From contig NZ_JAAXKZ010000001.1 of assembly GCF_012911875.1 (NCBI RefSeq), positions 1 through 64,000 on the forward strand: DNA of 64,000 nucleotides, read 5' to 3'. Origin of the DNA: Pseudonocardia bannensis. GTDB taxonomy: Bacteria; Actinomycetota; Actinomycetes; Mycobacteriales; Pseudonocardiaceae. A program made the position numbers and the translations under genes. The first letter of the stretch is position 1; each line of letters opens with the position of its first letter. The notes under the pieces were generated by a model, which ran no database searches, was not told the DNA's origin, and saw only the letters and a list, made by a program, of their open reading frames with translations. This document shows, piece after piece, positions 43,745 through 52,997 of this stretch.

Positions 43745-44950
43745 TCAGCGGGCGGCGCGCGCAGGCGTCCCGCCCGTCGCCGAGATGAGCGCAGCCCCCG
43801 CGGCGATGCCCGCGAGCAGCAGGAACACCGCCGGATAGCCCCCGAGCAGTGCGGCGAGGGCGGTGCCGGCCCAGGGCGCGACGGCGGTGGCGATCAGCAT
43901 CGGCGCGGAGATGACGCCGTTCAGGCGCCCGTAGTGAGCCGCGCCCCAGCGATCGCTCACCGCCGTCGCCTGCAGCAGCGTGAAGATCCCGCGGGCGGCC
44001 CCGACCACCACCGAGATCACGACCAGCAGCACGGCCGGGCCGGGGACGACGGCGAGCAGGCCGGTCGTCCCCGCGCACGCACCGATGATCAGCGCCGTCC
44101 GGGACCGGACGCCCGTGGCGGCCACCAGGCGCCCGTAGAACAACCGCCCGGCGACCTGCCCCACCCCACCCAGACCCAGCGCGAGCGCGGCCGTCGCCGT
44201 GTCCAGCCCACGGCCGAGCAGCAGCGGCACGAGGTTGATCAGTACGGCGTAGACGGCGAACGCGGCCAGCGTCATCGCCACCGTGAGCAACACGAACGGG
44301 CGGCTGCGGGCGACCGGGCCAGGGTCGCGGGAGGCCCACCCGGGGGCGGGCTCGACCTCCGGCCACTGGCCGCGGAGCCCGAACAGGTGCAGCGGGATCG
44401 TCGTCACCGCGAGCACGGCGGCCAGTACCAGGTAGGTGTCGCGCCAGTCCATCCGCGCGATCAACGCCGCCGTCAGCGGGGCGAACACCGTGCTCGACAG
44501 CCCGGCGATCAGGGTCAAGGCGGTCAGGGCGGCCACCTGCCGCGGGCCCCACCAGCGGGTCAGCGCCGCGAACGCCGGCTGGTAGAGCACGCCGGCCATC
44601 GCCACCCCGGCGACCAGCCAGGCCGCCAGGAACCACCACACCGACTCCGCGACGGCGATCCCGACGACCGACGGCACCGCGAGCACCGACCCCGCGGTCA
44701 TCACCGCGCGCGGTCCCCACCGGTCCAGGGCGCGCCCCACCGGGATCCCCACCAGCGCCGCGACGACCAGGGCCGAGGAGAACGCCGCGGTCATCGCACC
44801 GGGTGACCAGCCGGTGTCCGCCGCGATGGACGGTGCGAGGACCGGGAAGGCGTAGTAGAGAACGCCCCAGCTCACCACCTCGGTCACGCACAGCACGACC
44901 AGCACGCGGCGCAGCGCGGCCCGGGGCAGCGCTGCGGTCGACGGTGACAC
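43745..44950 (-). CDS. MFS transporter
   Basis: 401 residues with twelve predicted helices: VLCVTEVVSWGVLYYAFPVL, then GIPVGRALDRWGPRAVMTAG (the loop 2-3 motif A) and FYGRLVAATGVRSRTALIIG. It resembles the monocarboxylate/OFA-like group of the superfamily. GTG at 44950 or 44953. Substrate unknown; convergent with the nucleoside phosphorylase. Confidence 0.87.
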   Translation of the reverse strand: MSPSTAALPRAALRRVLVVLCVTEVVSWGVLYYAFPVLAPSIAADTGWSPGAMTAAFSSALVVAALVGIPVGRALDRWGPRAVMTAGSVLAVPSVVGIAVAESVWWFLAAWLVAGVAMAGVLYQPAFAALTRWWGPRQVAALTALTLIAGLSSTVFAPLTAALIARMDWRDTYLVLAAVLAVTTIPLHLFGLRGQWPEVEPAPGWASRDPGPVARSRPFVLLTVAMTLAAFAVYAVLINLVPLLLGRGLDTATAALALGLGGVGQVAGRLFYGRLVAATGVRSRTALIIGACAGTTGLLAVVPGPAVLLVVISVVVGAARGIFTLLQATAVSDRWGAAHYGRLNGVISAPMLIATAVAPWAGTALAALLGGYPAVFLLLAGIAAGAALISATGGTPARAAR

Positions 44951-45071
44951 CACCCCGGCAGTCTCGGTGAGCGGGCCCGCGCCACGCCAGCGCGAGTGGA
45001 CCCCGGCGCGTCGTGGTAATCCGTTTGCTGCCGGGCGGACCGCCGGCGATGAGCGAAGCGGAGGTGCCCGG

Positions 45072-45695
45072 ATGAGCACGGACGTCGTGCCGAGACGGCA
45101 GGACCGGTTCGACGGCTGGATCGCCGGCCTGGGGACCGCTGCCGGGCTGCGGGTGGTGATGGGGCACTGGGAACGGTCCCCACTGGGCACCTTCACCGAT
45201 GTGATGGTCGAGCAGCCGGACGGGCACCGGGTACTACTCGCGCCGACCCGCGAGACAGCGGACTTCGTCGCCGGCACGTACCGCTTCGACGAGGTGCGGC
45301 TGACCCCGGTCACGACGGTGGTCGACGGGGCGGACTGGCAGGTCGGCGCCGGCCCGCTCGAGGTCGCGTTCCGCGCAGGTGGACGACCGCTGCTGGGCCG
45401 GCTGCTGCGGCTGGTCCCCCGGGCGCTGGCCACCGCCCCGTGGTGGATCAGCGTGGTGGACGTGGTGGCCCGGACCGTGCTGCCCGGGGTTCGCACCCGG
45501 GGCAGCGCCGGCGGAGGCCGGCGGGAGTACTACGCCGCGCTGGACCTGCACCGGGTGCACTCGGCGACGGTGCGCTGGGCGGGCGCCGACCAGGGCGCGC
45601 CGGCCCCCGTGTCGCCGCCCGTCCGGTTCGGGTTCGGCTCCACGCCGCGCACGCCGTCGCTGGTACGGGTGGTCACCCTGGTCCGGACGGGCTGA
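45072..45695 (+). CDS. Hypothetical protein
   Basis: 207 residues, not recognised. The N-terminal part (VVPRRQDRFDGWIAGLGTAA) and middle (HRVLLAPTRETADFVAGTYR) look like a globular domain of about 190 residues, with basic PWWISVVDVVARTVLP later. No signal or membrane helix. GGAGGTG lies upstream of the ATG. The next gene starts 1 base after its stop. Confidence 0.65.
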   Translation: MSTDVVPRRQDRFDGWIAGLGTAAGLRVVMGHWERSPLGTFTDVMVEQPDGHRVLLAPTRETADFVAGTYRFDEVRLTPVTTVVDGADWQVGAGPLEVAFRAGGRPLLGRLLRLVPRALATAPWWISVVDVVARTVLPGVRTRGSAGGGRREYYAALDLHRVHSATVRWAGADQGAPAPVSPPVRFGFGSTPRTPSLVRVVTLVRTG

Positions 45696-45696
45696 C

Positions 45697-46146
45697 GTGC
45701 AGACCTTCCTGCCCTACCCCGATTTCGCGGCCAGTGCGGCGACGCTCGACGACCTCCGGCTGGGCAAGCAGCGGGTCGAGGCCCTGCAGGTGGTCCGGGC
45801 GCTGACCAGGGAGACCTACGGCTGGAAGCGCCATCCCGCCGTGCGGATGTGGGACGGCCACACCGAAGCCGCCGCGGCCTACGGGCTGGCGGTCTGCGCG
45901 GAGTGGACGGCGCGCGGGCGGCCCGACACCTGCGCGGTGTCGATCGGCGAGGACCTGGTCGCCGCGGGCATGGCGCCGCCCCGGTCGCAGGCCGAACTGG
46001 AAGCGGCGGGGTTGCTGCCCGGCTGGCTCGGCGACGAGCGCGTGCACCGCAGCCACCGCGCCGCGCTGCTGCGCAAGGACCCGGCGCACTACGGTCCGCT
46101 GTTCCCGGCCGAGGACCCCGATCTGCCGTACTTCTGGCCGGTGTGA
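45697..46146 (+). CDS. MSMEG_6728-like / pyrimidine-dimer-glycosylase-fold protein
   Basis: 149 residues: QTFLPYPDFAASAATLDDLR, LGKQRVEALQVVRAL, HPAVRMWDGHTEAAAAYGLA and HRSHRAALLRKDPAHYGPLF. This matches a widespread family (MSMEG_6728, TIGR02328 type) that I associate with the pyrimidine dimer glycosylase fold. Activity unproven. GTG start follows the previous stop directly. Confidence 0.7.
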   Translation: MQTFLPYPDFAASAATLDDLRLGKQRVEALQVVRALTRETYGWKRHPAVRMWDGHTEAAAAYGLAVCAEWTARGRPDTCAVSIGEDLVAAGMAPPRSQAELEAAGLLPGWLGDERVHRSHRAALLRKDPAHYGPLFPAEDPDLPYFWPV

Positions 46147-46155
46147 CCCGTCGGA

Positions 46156-47136
46156 TCAGTCCCGCAGCGCGGCGACGAGGTCGGCGAACCGCTCCGGCGA
46201 AGGCGTCTCACCGGGCCGGTTGAACCGGATCCGCTGGGCCACCCCGGCGTAGCGGCGGCGCAGTTCCCCCGCGACCTGCTCGGTCGTGCCGACCACGCAC
46301 ATCGCGTGCAGCACGTCGTCGTCGACCAGCGGCACCATGTCGTCCCAGCGCCCCTGCTTGGACAACCGGTTGAGCTCGGTCTGCAGCTCGCCCCAGCCGT
46401 GCAGCTCCAGCACCGGCCGGTACGCGGGGGTGGAACCGTAGAACGAGATCTGCCGGCGCACGGCCTCGACGTCGGCGTCGTCGAAGGCGACGAACGGCGA
46501 CAGCCCGATCTCGAACCCGTCGAGCGTGCCGCGGGCCCGCGCCAGCGTCGGGACGACGATCTCCCGCAGGTAGCGCTCGGTGAGGAACGGATGGGCGAGC
46601 AGCCCGTCGGCCACCTCGCCGGCGGTGCGCAGCATGTGCGGGCCGACCGCGGCGAGGAACACCCGCGGCGGTCCGTGGGGGTTGGCCGGCGGCGTGAAGT
46701 TCGGCGTCATCAGCGTGTGCGTGTAGAACTCGCCGCGGTGCTCCAGTCGCTCGCCCGTCTCCCACGCGGTCCAGATCGCCCGCAACGCCTGGACGAACTC
46801 GCGCATGCGGGCCGCCGGGCGCGACCACGGCATGGAGAACCGCCGCTCGACGTGCGGGCGGATCTGGCTGCCGAGCCCGAGGACGAATCGTCCGCCGGAG
46901 TAGCGCTGCAGGTCGAGCGCCGTGTAGGCGACGGTCATCGGGGTGCGGGCGAACGCGATCGCCACCGATGGACCCAGCTCGATGCGCCCGGTGTGCTCGG
47001 CCGCCAGCGCGAGCGGCAGGAACGGCTCGGCGCGGTTCTCGGTGTTCCACGCCCCGGCGTAGCCGATCTCCTCGGCGATCCGGGCGTCGGCGACCACGTG
47101 CTGCATACCGTCCCGGAGCCGGGCGTCGATCTTCAC
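46156..47136 (-). CDS. LLM-class F420-dependent oxidoreductase-like protein
   Basis: 326 residues, luciferase-like TIM barrel: IAEEIGYAGAWNTENRAEPF, TGRIELGPSVAIAFARTPMT and GRFVLGLGSQIRPHVERRFS. Length and motifs fit the TIGR03617-type actinobacterial subfamily. Uses F420 or FMN; substrate not known. GTG 47136 is preferred over an upstream ATG. Divergent from the MBL gene. Confidence 0.85.
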   Translation of the reverse strand: MKIDARLRDGMQHVVADARIAEEIGYAGAWNTENRAEPFLPLALAAEHTGRIELGPSVAIAFARTPMTVAYTALDLQRYSGGRFVLGLGSQIRPHVERRFSMPWSRPAARMREFVQALRAIWTAWETGERLEHRGEFYTHTLMTPNFTPPANPHGPPRVFLAAVGPHMLRTAGEVADGLLAHPFLTERYLREIVVPTLARARGTLDGFEIGLSPFVAFDDADVEAVRRQISFYGSTPAYRPVLELHGWGELQTELNRLSKQGRWDDMVPLVDDDVLHAMCVVGTTEQVAGELRRRYAGVAQRIRFNRPGETPSPERFADLVAALRD

Positions 47137-47203
47137 ACCGCCCGGTCGTACACGTTCGCGGTCTGGCCGGTCAACGACCGCGATGTCGTGCGAACCTCGG
47201 CCG

Positions 47204-48142
47204 ATGAGCAGCACCGCACAGGAGATCGCCACACCCGGTCCGCCGCGGGTCGAGGAGGTCGACGACGGGATCCACGCCTACATCCAGCCCGACGGCACCT
47301 GGTGGATCAACAACACCGGCTTCCTGGTCGGCCGCCGCGGCGTGGTCAGCGTCGACGCGTGCTCCACCGAGCGACGGACCCGGGCCTACCTCGAAGCGAT
47401 CCGGGGCGTCACCTCGGCACCGGTACGCACGCTGGTCAACACCCACCACCACGGCGACCACACCTTCGGCAACTACCTCTTCGACGGCGCCACGATCGTC
47501 GCCCACGAGGCGACCCGGGCCGGTGTGCTGGCCTGGGGTGGGCCCGGGGCGCCCTTCTGGACGGAGGTCGACTGGGGCGGGATCGAGGTCGAGCCGCCGT
47601 TCCTCACCTACACCGATGCCGTCACCGTCTGGGTCGACGAGCTGCGCTGCGAGGTCCGGCACGTCGGGACCGCGGCGCACACCACGAACGACTCGATCGT
47701 CTGGATCCCCGAACGCGGCGTGCTGTTCAGCGGCGACCTGCTGTTCAACGGCGGCACCCCGTTCCTGCTCCAGGGCTCCGTCGCGGGTTCGATCGAGGTG
47801 CTGGAGAAGGTCGTCGCCCCGCTCGGCGCGCGGGTGATCGTCCCCGGGCACGGTCCGGTCGCCGGACCCGAGGTGATCGACGAGGTGCTCGGCTACCTGC
47901 GGTTCGTGCAGGCCACCGCGCAGGCCGGGCGGGCGGCCGGGCTGACCCCGCTGGAGACGGCGCGGGAGACCGACCTCGGCGCGTACGCGCAGCTGGGCGA
48001 CTCCGAGCGGATCGTCGGCAACCTGCACCGGGCCTACGCCGAACTCGACGGCGCGGCACCCGGCGCCGCGATCGACGCGGTAGCGGCGCTGCAGGACATG
48101 GTCACCTTCGACGGGGGGCGGCCGCTGACCTGCCTGGCCTGA
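47204..48142 (+). CDS. MBL-fold metallo-hydrolase
   Basis: 312 residues. Zinc motif VNTHHHGDHTFGNYL, then HVGTAAHTTNDSIVW, LFSGDLLFNGGTPFLL and VIVPGHGPVAGPEV. N-terminal region WWINNTGFLVGRRGVVSVDA is typical of the quinoprotein-relay/MBL hydrolase group. Substrate unknown. It shares a 67-base divergent promoter region with the LLM gene. Confidence 0.9.
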   Translation: MSSTAQEIATPGPPRVEEVDDGIHAYIQPDGTWWINNTGFLVGRRGVVSVDACSTERRTRAYLEAIRGVTSAPVRTLVNTHHHGDHTFGNYLFDGATIVAHEATRAGVLAWGGPGAPFWTEVDWGGIEVEPPFLTYTDAVTVWVDELRCEVRHVGTAAHTTNDSIVWIPERGVLFSGDLLFNGGTPFLLQGSVAGSIEVLEKVVAPLGARVIVPGHGPVAGPEVIDEVLGYLRFVQATAQAGRAAGLTPLETARETDLGAYAQLGDSERIVGNLHRAYAELDGAAPGAAIDAVAALQDMVTFDGGRPLTCLA

Positions 48143-48147
48143 GCCGC

Positions 48148-49062
48148 TCAGCCGAGCCCGTCGGCGGCGACCGCAGCGGCCTGCGCGATCAGCGCGTTAT
48201 CGGGCGTCGCGTCCGCGGCACCGCGCACCGAGAAGATCGAGACGACGATCGGGGCGGAGCCGGGCGGCCAGGCGACCGCGACGTCGTTGGCACTGCCGTA
48301 GCCCCCGGAACCGGTCTTGTCACCGACCCGCCAATCGCCCGGCAACCCGGCGCGGATCCGCGTGCCTCCGGTCGTGTTGCCCACCAGCCAGCCGGTGAGC
48401 ACCTCGCGGGCCGGATCGTCGAGGCGCCGACCGAGTACGAGTTCGCGGACGGCGCCGCCCATCGCGCGCGGGCTCGTGGTGTCCCGCTCGTCGCCGGGGA
48501 TCGCGGTGTTGAGGTCCGTTTCCCGGCGGTCGAGCCGGGTCACCGGGTCGCCGAGCGAGCGGGCGAACGCCGTGATCTCGGCCGGGCCGCCGAGGACGTC
48601 GAGCAGCAGGTTGCCCGCCGTGTTGTCGCTGTAGCGGATGGCGGCATCGCACAGCTCGCGGACCGTCATCCCGCCGGCGACGCGCTGCTCGGTGATCGGG
48701 GAGTACTCGACCAGGTCGGCGTCGGTGTAGCGGATCGGGGTGTCGAGGAACGCGAGCGGATACCGGTCCAGGACAGCCGCCGCGGCGAGCACCTTGAACG
48801 TCGAGCACATCGCGAACCGCTCGTCCGCGCGGTGCGCGAGCTCCCGCCCGGTGCCGGTGTGCAGCGCGTACACCCCGAGCCGGGCGTCGAAGCGCCGTTC
48901 CAGCTCGGCGAGCCGATCCGTCGTCGCCGCAGCTGCGGGGTCCGCGGTCGCCACCGGTTCCCGCGCCGGTGACGACCCCGTGCACGCCGCCGCCCCCAGC
49001 AGCGGCACGGCGAGCACCGCCCCCAGGATCCCGCGCCGCCCGAACGTCCGGTCACCGATCAT
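48148..49062 (-). CDS. bla: Class A beta-lactamase
   Basis: 304 residues. Serine-lactamase motifs are all present: STFK at 87-90, SDN at 145-147, the omega-loop Glu at E181 (RRETDLN) and KTG at 249-251. The signal [20 protein letters not shown] has a twin Arg and a following Cys, like the Tat-exported mycobacterial BlaC. Confers chromosomal penicillin resistance. It is the next gene after the PbpA-type PBP on the same strand, 90 bases away. Confidence 0.93.
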   Translation of the reverse strand: MIGDRTFGRRGILGAVLAVPLLGAAACTGSSPAREPVATADPAAAATTDRLAELERRFDARLGVYALHTGTGRELAHRADERFAMCSTFKVLAAAAVLDRYPLAFLDTPIRYTDADLVEYSPITEQRVAGGMTVRELCDAAIRYSDNTAGNLLLDVLGGPAEITAFARSLGDPVTRLDRRETDLNTAIPGDERDTTSPRAMGGAVRELVLGRRLDDPAREVLTGWLVGNTTGGTRIRAGLPGDWRVGDKTGSGGYGSANDVAVAWPPGSAPIVVSIFSVRGAADATPDNALIAQAAAVAADGLG

Positions 49063-49152
49063 CTCTTTCGCCCCCCGAGCAGCCGACCACTCCGATGATC
49101 AGGGTGCCGCACCGGTCCACCGGCCGGGCGGGCGGTACGGCGAGCCTCCGGG

Positions 49153-50622
49153 TCAGTCGTGCGGCTGCAGGGCGGCGGCGATGACGTCCCGGCCGATGGG
49201 CGAGGCGACGGAACCGCCGGTGGCGGCGTCGCCGAGGTCGCCGCCGTTCTCCACGATGACGGCGACGGCCACCACCGGGTTCTCGGCGGGGGCGAAAGCG
49301 ACGTACCAGGTGTGGGGCGGAGTGGCCTTGGGGTCGGCGCCGTGCTCGGCCGTCCCGGTCTTGGAGGCGATGGTGACGCCGGGGATGCTGCCGTGGCCGG
49401 TGGTGCGCTGCTCGGACCCGACCATCAGGTCGCGGAGCGTTCCGGCGACGTTCGGGGGGATCGCCTGGTCGAGCTCCTGCGGTTCGGTCCGGTCGATCAC
49501 GGACAGGTCCGGGCCGTCGACCTCCTTGATCAGATGGGGGGCCATCCGCTTCCCGCCGTTGGCGATCGTGGCGACGATCTCGGCGTTCTGCAGCGGCGTG
49601 AGCCGCACGTCGCGCTGACCGATCCCGGACTGCGCCAACGCCGCGGCGTCCGGCAGGGAGCCGACCTCGGAGGCCACCACGGGGTCCGGGATCTGCAGAT
49701 CCGTCTGTCCGAAGCCGAACTTCTCGGCCTGACCGCGCAACCGGTCGGCACCGAGCCGGCCGGCCAGGGACGCGAACGCGGTGTTGCAGGAGCGGGCCAG
49801 CGCCTCGGCGACCGAGACGGTCGAGCTCGCCCCGCACTGCTTGCCGTCGTAGTTCTCCAGCGTGGTGCTGGTACCCGGCAGCGTGATCCGGGATTCGGCT
49901 GTCAGCCGGGTGGCCGGGGTGACCCCGTCCTGCAGGGCGGCGGCCAGATCGACCAGTTTGAAGGTCGAGCCGGGCGGATAGGTCTCGTCGATCGCCCGGT
50001 TCGTCAGCGCACGCGGATCGGCTGCATCGGCCTCGGACCAGCCCTTCTTCTGGACGCCCGCATCGTGGGAGGCCAGTGGGTTGGGATCGAAGGAGGGCGT
50101 GGAGACCATGCCGAGGATCGCCCCGGTCGAGGGCTGGATCGCCACCACCGCTCCCGTGTGGCCCTTGCGCGTCATGGCGTCGTAGGCGACCTGCTGCACA
50201 TGGGGGTCGATGGTGGTCACCACGTTGCCCGGCGTCGGGGTGCCGCCGGTGAGCAGGTCCGACAGCCGGTGGAAGAGCAGGCGCGGATCGGAGCCGTTGA
50301 GCACGGGGCCCGCGGCCCGCTCCAGGCCCGACGAGCCGTGGGACCTGGAGAAGTACCCGGTGACCGGGGCGAACGCGGGACCGTTCGGGTACTCACGCAG
50401 GTAGCGGAACGAGTCGTCGGTCGGAGAGCTCGAGGCCAGCAGTTGGCCGTCGGCGCTGATCTGCCCCCGGGGCTGGGAGTACTCGGCGAGCTGCACCCGC
50501 CGGTTGCGCGGGTCGTCGCGGTAGTCGGCTCCCTTGACCACCTGCACGTAGGTCTGGCTCGCCAGCAGGATCACCATCAGCGCCATCATCGCGACGCCCA
50601 CCCGGCGGAGTGCACCGTTCAC
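49153..50622 (-). CDS. pbpA: Penicillin-binding protein, class B (PbpA-like)
   Basis: 489 residues, monofunctional transpeptidase. One N-terminal membrane helix (RVGVAMMALMVILLASQTYV), the dimerisation domain with RNRRVQLAEYSQPRGQISAD, then STFK 219-222, SCN 278-280 and KTGTAEH 421-427. It is close along its length to M. tuberculosis PbpA (Rv0016c), which sits with rodA and pknA/B; here it stands alone beside bla. GTG at 50622 chosen because it aligns with that protein. Confidence 0.92.
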   Translation of the reverse strand: MNGALRRVGVAMMALMVILLASQTYVQVVKGADYRDDPRNRRVQLAEYSQPRGQISADGQLLASSSPTDDSFRYLREYPNGPAFAPVTGYFSRSHGSSGLERAAGPVLNGSDPRLLFHRLSDLLTGGTPTPGNVVTTIDPHVQQVAYDAMTRKGHTGAVVAIQPSTGAILGMVSTPSFDPNPLASHDAGVQKKGWSEADAADPRALTNRAIDETYPPGSTFKLVDLAAALQDGVTPATRLTAESRITLPGTSTTLENYDGKQCGASSTVSVAEALARSCNTAFASLAGRLGADRLRGQAEKFGFGQTDLQIPDPVVASEVGSLPDAAALAQSGIGQRDVRLTPLQNAEIVATIANGGKRMAPHLIKEVDGPDLSVIDRTEPQELDQAIPPNVAGTLRDLMVGSEQRTTGHGSIPGVTIASKTGTAEHGADPKATPPHTWYVAFAPAENPVVAVAVIVENGGDLGDAATGGSVASPIGRDVIAAALQPHD

Positions 50623-51010
50623 GAGCGGGCCCGTCCGGTGTCGCGAGCCGGCCCCCCTGGGAGTGTGGTCCAACGTCCGGGACCGATGTCGATCGCCTCC
50701 TCGAGCGACGCCTGCGGCTTCCCCCCGACGCTAACCCGGGCCCCGACGGCCCCGGCTGAGTGCATCCTGAGTGAATCCCGGATCGGCTGCGGCGGCGCTC
50801 ACATCGCGAACGACGAGGTGGGCCCGGACTCCTGCTCGACCTGCCGGGTCGGCCGCACCTCGAGCGCTTGGCACCGGCAGGTCGAGCCCGCCCCCCGCAG
50901 CGGCGGGCAGGATCGATCCCGTGGCCGCACGGAGGACCGACCGGATGGACTGCGCCGTCCTCGGCAGCGCGCCGACGGGGCCGGTCCCCGTGCCGGTGTG
51001 AGCGGCCGCC
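50623..51010. other. 388-base intergenic region
   Basis: Divergent spacer between pbpA and ppk2. No gene is supported; the in-frame stretches read as shadow. It probably holds both promoters. I see no repeat or hairpin of note. Confidence 0.5.
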
Positions 51011-52012
51011 ATGGCCAAGGGCGGCAAGAAGCATGCGGCGAACCCCGGTTCCGCGAATCGCGACACCGACGCCCCGGAGCACAGCGCCGCCTCCGACCTG
51101 CGTGAGCAGCTGGCGGACCTGCGCGTCGTCGACAGCGTCGACGACGACCCGGTCCTGATCGGGCCCGACGGGAGACCGGTCGACACCTGGCGCGAGGGCT
51201 ACCCGTACCCCGAGCGGATGGCCCGGGCGGAGTACGACCGCCTCAAGCGGCCGTTGCAGATCGAGCTGCTCAAGCTGCAGTACTGGGTCAAGGAGACGGC
51301 ACAGAAGATCGTCGTGCTGTTCGAGGGCCGGGACGCGGCCGGGAAGGGCAGCACGATCAAGCGGTTCATGGAGCACCTGAACCCCCGCGGCGCGCGGGTC
51401 GTGGCGCTCGGCAAGCCCTCCGAACGCGAGCTGACGCAGTGGTACTTCCAGCGCTACATCGCCCACCTGCCGGCCGGCGGCGAGATCGTGCTGTTCGACC
51501 GGAGCTGGTACAACCGGGCCGGCGTCGAGCGGGTCATGGGCTTCACCGACCCGCGCGACTACATGGAGTTCCTGCGCGAGGTACCCGAGCTGGAACGCAT
51601 GCTCGTCCGCAGCGGGCTGCACCTGATCAAGCTGTGGTTCTCGGTGTCCCGGGGCGAGCAGCGCACCCGGTTCCTCATCCGCATGATCGACCCGGTCCGG
51701 CAGTGGAAGCTCAGCCCCACCGACCTCGCCTCGCTCGACAAGTGGGACGAGTACACCGAGGCCAAGGAGGCGATGTTGTTCTACACCGACACCGCCGACG
51801 CGCCCTGGACGGTGATCAAGAGCAACGACAAGAAGCGGGCCCGGATCGAGGCCATGCGCTTCGTGCTCAGCCGGTTCGACTACCCGGACAAGGACCCCGA
51901 GATCGTCGGAACCCCCGACCCGCAGATCGTGGGCTCGGCCATGGCGCTGTTCGAGCACGAGGAGCGGCCCGAGCCCTTCCCCCCGCTGTCCTACCTCAAT
52001 CCCCTGCGCTGA
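51011..52012 (+). CDS. ppk2: Polyphosphate kinase 2
   Basis: 333 residues. Walker A-like FEGRDAAGKGSTIKRFMEH, Walker B FDRSWYNRAGVERVMG, and the lid with KSNDKKRARIEAMRFVLSRF. Uses polyphosphate to phosphorylate nucleotides (or the reverse). Charged N-terminal tail of about 50 residues. Convergent with the tubulin-like operon, ending 25 bases from it. Confidence 0.93.
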   Translation: MAKGGKKHAANPGSANRDTDAPEHSAASDLREQLADLRVVDSVDDDPVLIGPDGRPVDTWREGYPYPERMARAEYDRLKRPLQIELLKLQYWVKETAQKIVVLFEGRDAAGKGSTIKRFMEHLNPRGARVVALGKPSERELTQWYFQRYIAHLPAGGEIVLFDRSWYNRAGVERVMGFTDPRDYMEFLREVPELERMLVRSGLHLIKLWFSVSRGEQRTRFLIRMIDPVRQWKLSPTDLASLDKWDEYTEAKEAMLFYTDTADAPWTVIKSNDKKRARIEAMRFVLSRFDYPDKDPEIVGTPDPQIVGSAMALFEHEERPEPFPPLSYLNPLR

Positions 52013-52037
52013 ACCCGCCCCGCACTGAACCCGCGGT

Positions 52038-52367
52038 TCACCGGGCCGGGAGATAGCCGAGGTCCTGCAGGACGATCGCGGACAGGTTGGGGATGCGCGA
52101 ACAGTCCGTCTGCACGTCGGGGCCCCCGGCGTAGTACCGGCGCAGGCGCTCGGCGAACTCGACGGCGCTGCACCCGCCCCCCTCGCGCAGCAGCGTGAGC
52201 GCGGTCTCGAGTTGATCCCGCGTCACGCAGTCCTGCCACAACCGCTGGCGCAGGCAGACCTTCTCGTCGTCGACGAGCACCACCCGCAGCGTCGAGCCCC
52301 CGGCCAGCGGCCGGACCGTCGGCTGGTCCTCGTACCGCGATCGCACCGCGCTCCAGTCGAGCATCAT
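52038..52367 (-). CDS. Small paralogous protein D of the tubulin-like operon
   Basis: 109 residues. Opens MMLDWSAVRSRYEDQP and closes VLQDLGYLPAR, matching the two ~99-residue proteins encoded upstream (LDW at the start, LWxDxLTRxxLExA in the middle, VLKDLGyLE at the end). It is the most divergent of the three, with an insert containing two extra Cys. ATG overlaps the previous stop by 4 bp. Last gene of the operon. Family not recognised. Confidence 0.72.
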   Translation of the reverse strand: MMLDWSAVRSRYEDQPTVRPLAGGSTLRVVLVDDEKVCLRQRLWQDCVTRDQLETALTLLREGGGCSAVEFAERLRRYYAGGPDVQTDCSRIPNLSAIVLQDLGYLPAR

Positions 52368-52696
52368 GTGTCACCGTCCCGCTTCCGCCGGCGGTCCAGG
52401 TCCATCGCGAGCAGACCCAGCCAGCCGGATTCGGGGCCCGTCGGCACGGCCGCCGCGGGGGTGCCCGTCGCCGGCGTCCCGTCGGCCACGGAACCGGGCA
52501 GCACCGTGCAGATCATCGCCGGGGTCACCGCGGCGGCGAACTCCCCGGGGGCCGGGAGCAGCCCGAGCCCGGGAACGTCCAGGGGAACGGCCCGCACGCC
52601 CGGGTGCACCGCCGCCAGCGGGGTGAGCACCGCGAGATCGGCGATCGCGGCCGCCGGCTCGTACCGGGTGCCCTGGTCGGAGAACACGGGGGTCAC
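52364..52696 (-). CDS. Small unknown protein C of the tubulin-like operon
   Basis: 110 residues, not recognised: GTRYEPAAAIADLAVLTPLA, a Pro/Ala/Gly-rich middle and a basic end (LLAMDLDRRRKRDGDT). Overlaps both neighbours by 4 bp, which supports translation as an operon member. GTG start. No obvious domain. Confidence 0.6.
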   Translation of the reverse strand: MTPVFSDQGTRYEPAAAIADLAVLTPLAAVHPGVRAVPLDVPGLGLLPAPGEFAAAVTPAMICTVLPGSVADGTPATGTPAAAVPTGPESGWLGLLAMDLDRRRKRDGDT

Positions 52697-52992
52697 TCGA
52701 GAACGCCCAGGTCCTTCAGGACGTGCGCGGCCGATGTCGCGCGGACGTCGGCCACCAGCGCGCGGTACTCCTCGACGAACAGACCCGCGTGCCGGCTCAT
52801 CCGCTCCGATTCGACCAGCTCCACCGCCCGGGTGAGGTGCTCGCGCGCCAGCGTGTCGCGCCACAACGGGTTGCGGATGTGCACCCCCGAGTCGTCCGCG
52901 CCGGTGATCTCCAGCGTCTTGCCACCAGCAACGGTGGGGATTCGGACGCCGCCGGAGTACTTCCTCACGACCGCGTCCCAGTCCAGCGGCAC
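52693..52992 (-). CDS. Small paralogous protein B of the tubulin-like operon
   Basis: 99 residues, same length as protein A and alignable throughout: VPLDWDAVVRKYSGGVRIPT, LEITGADDSGVHIRNPLWRD, TLAREHLTRAVELVE and VLKDLGVLE. About half the positions match protein A by eye. GTG 52992 is chosen to match protein A; GTG 53001 would create a 4-bp overlap with the upstream gene and is a real alternative. No known domain. Confidence 0.74.
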   Translation of the reverse strand: MPLDWDAVVRKYSGGVRIPTVAGGKTLEITGADDSGVHIRNPLWRDTLAREHLTRAVELVESERMSRHAGLFVEEYRALVADVRATSAAHVLKDLGVLE

Positions 52993-52997
52993 CGGTC

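Noticed and set aside
46306-48972. 888-residue forward ORF spanning the LLM, MBL and bla genes
   Set aside because: Composition typical of a GC-rich shadow; the recognisable enzymes lie in other frames.
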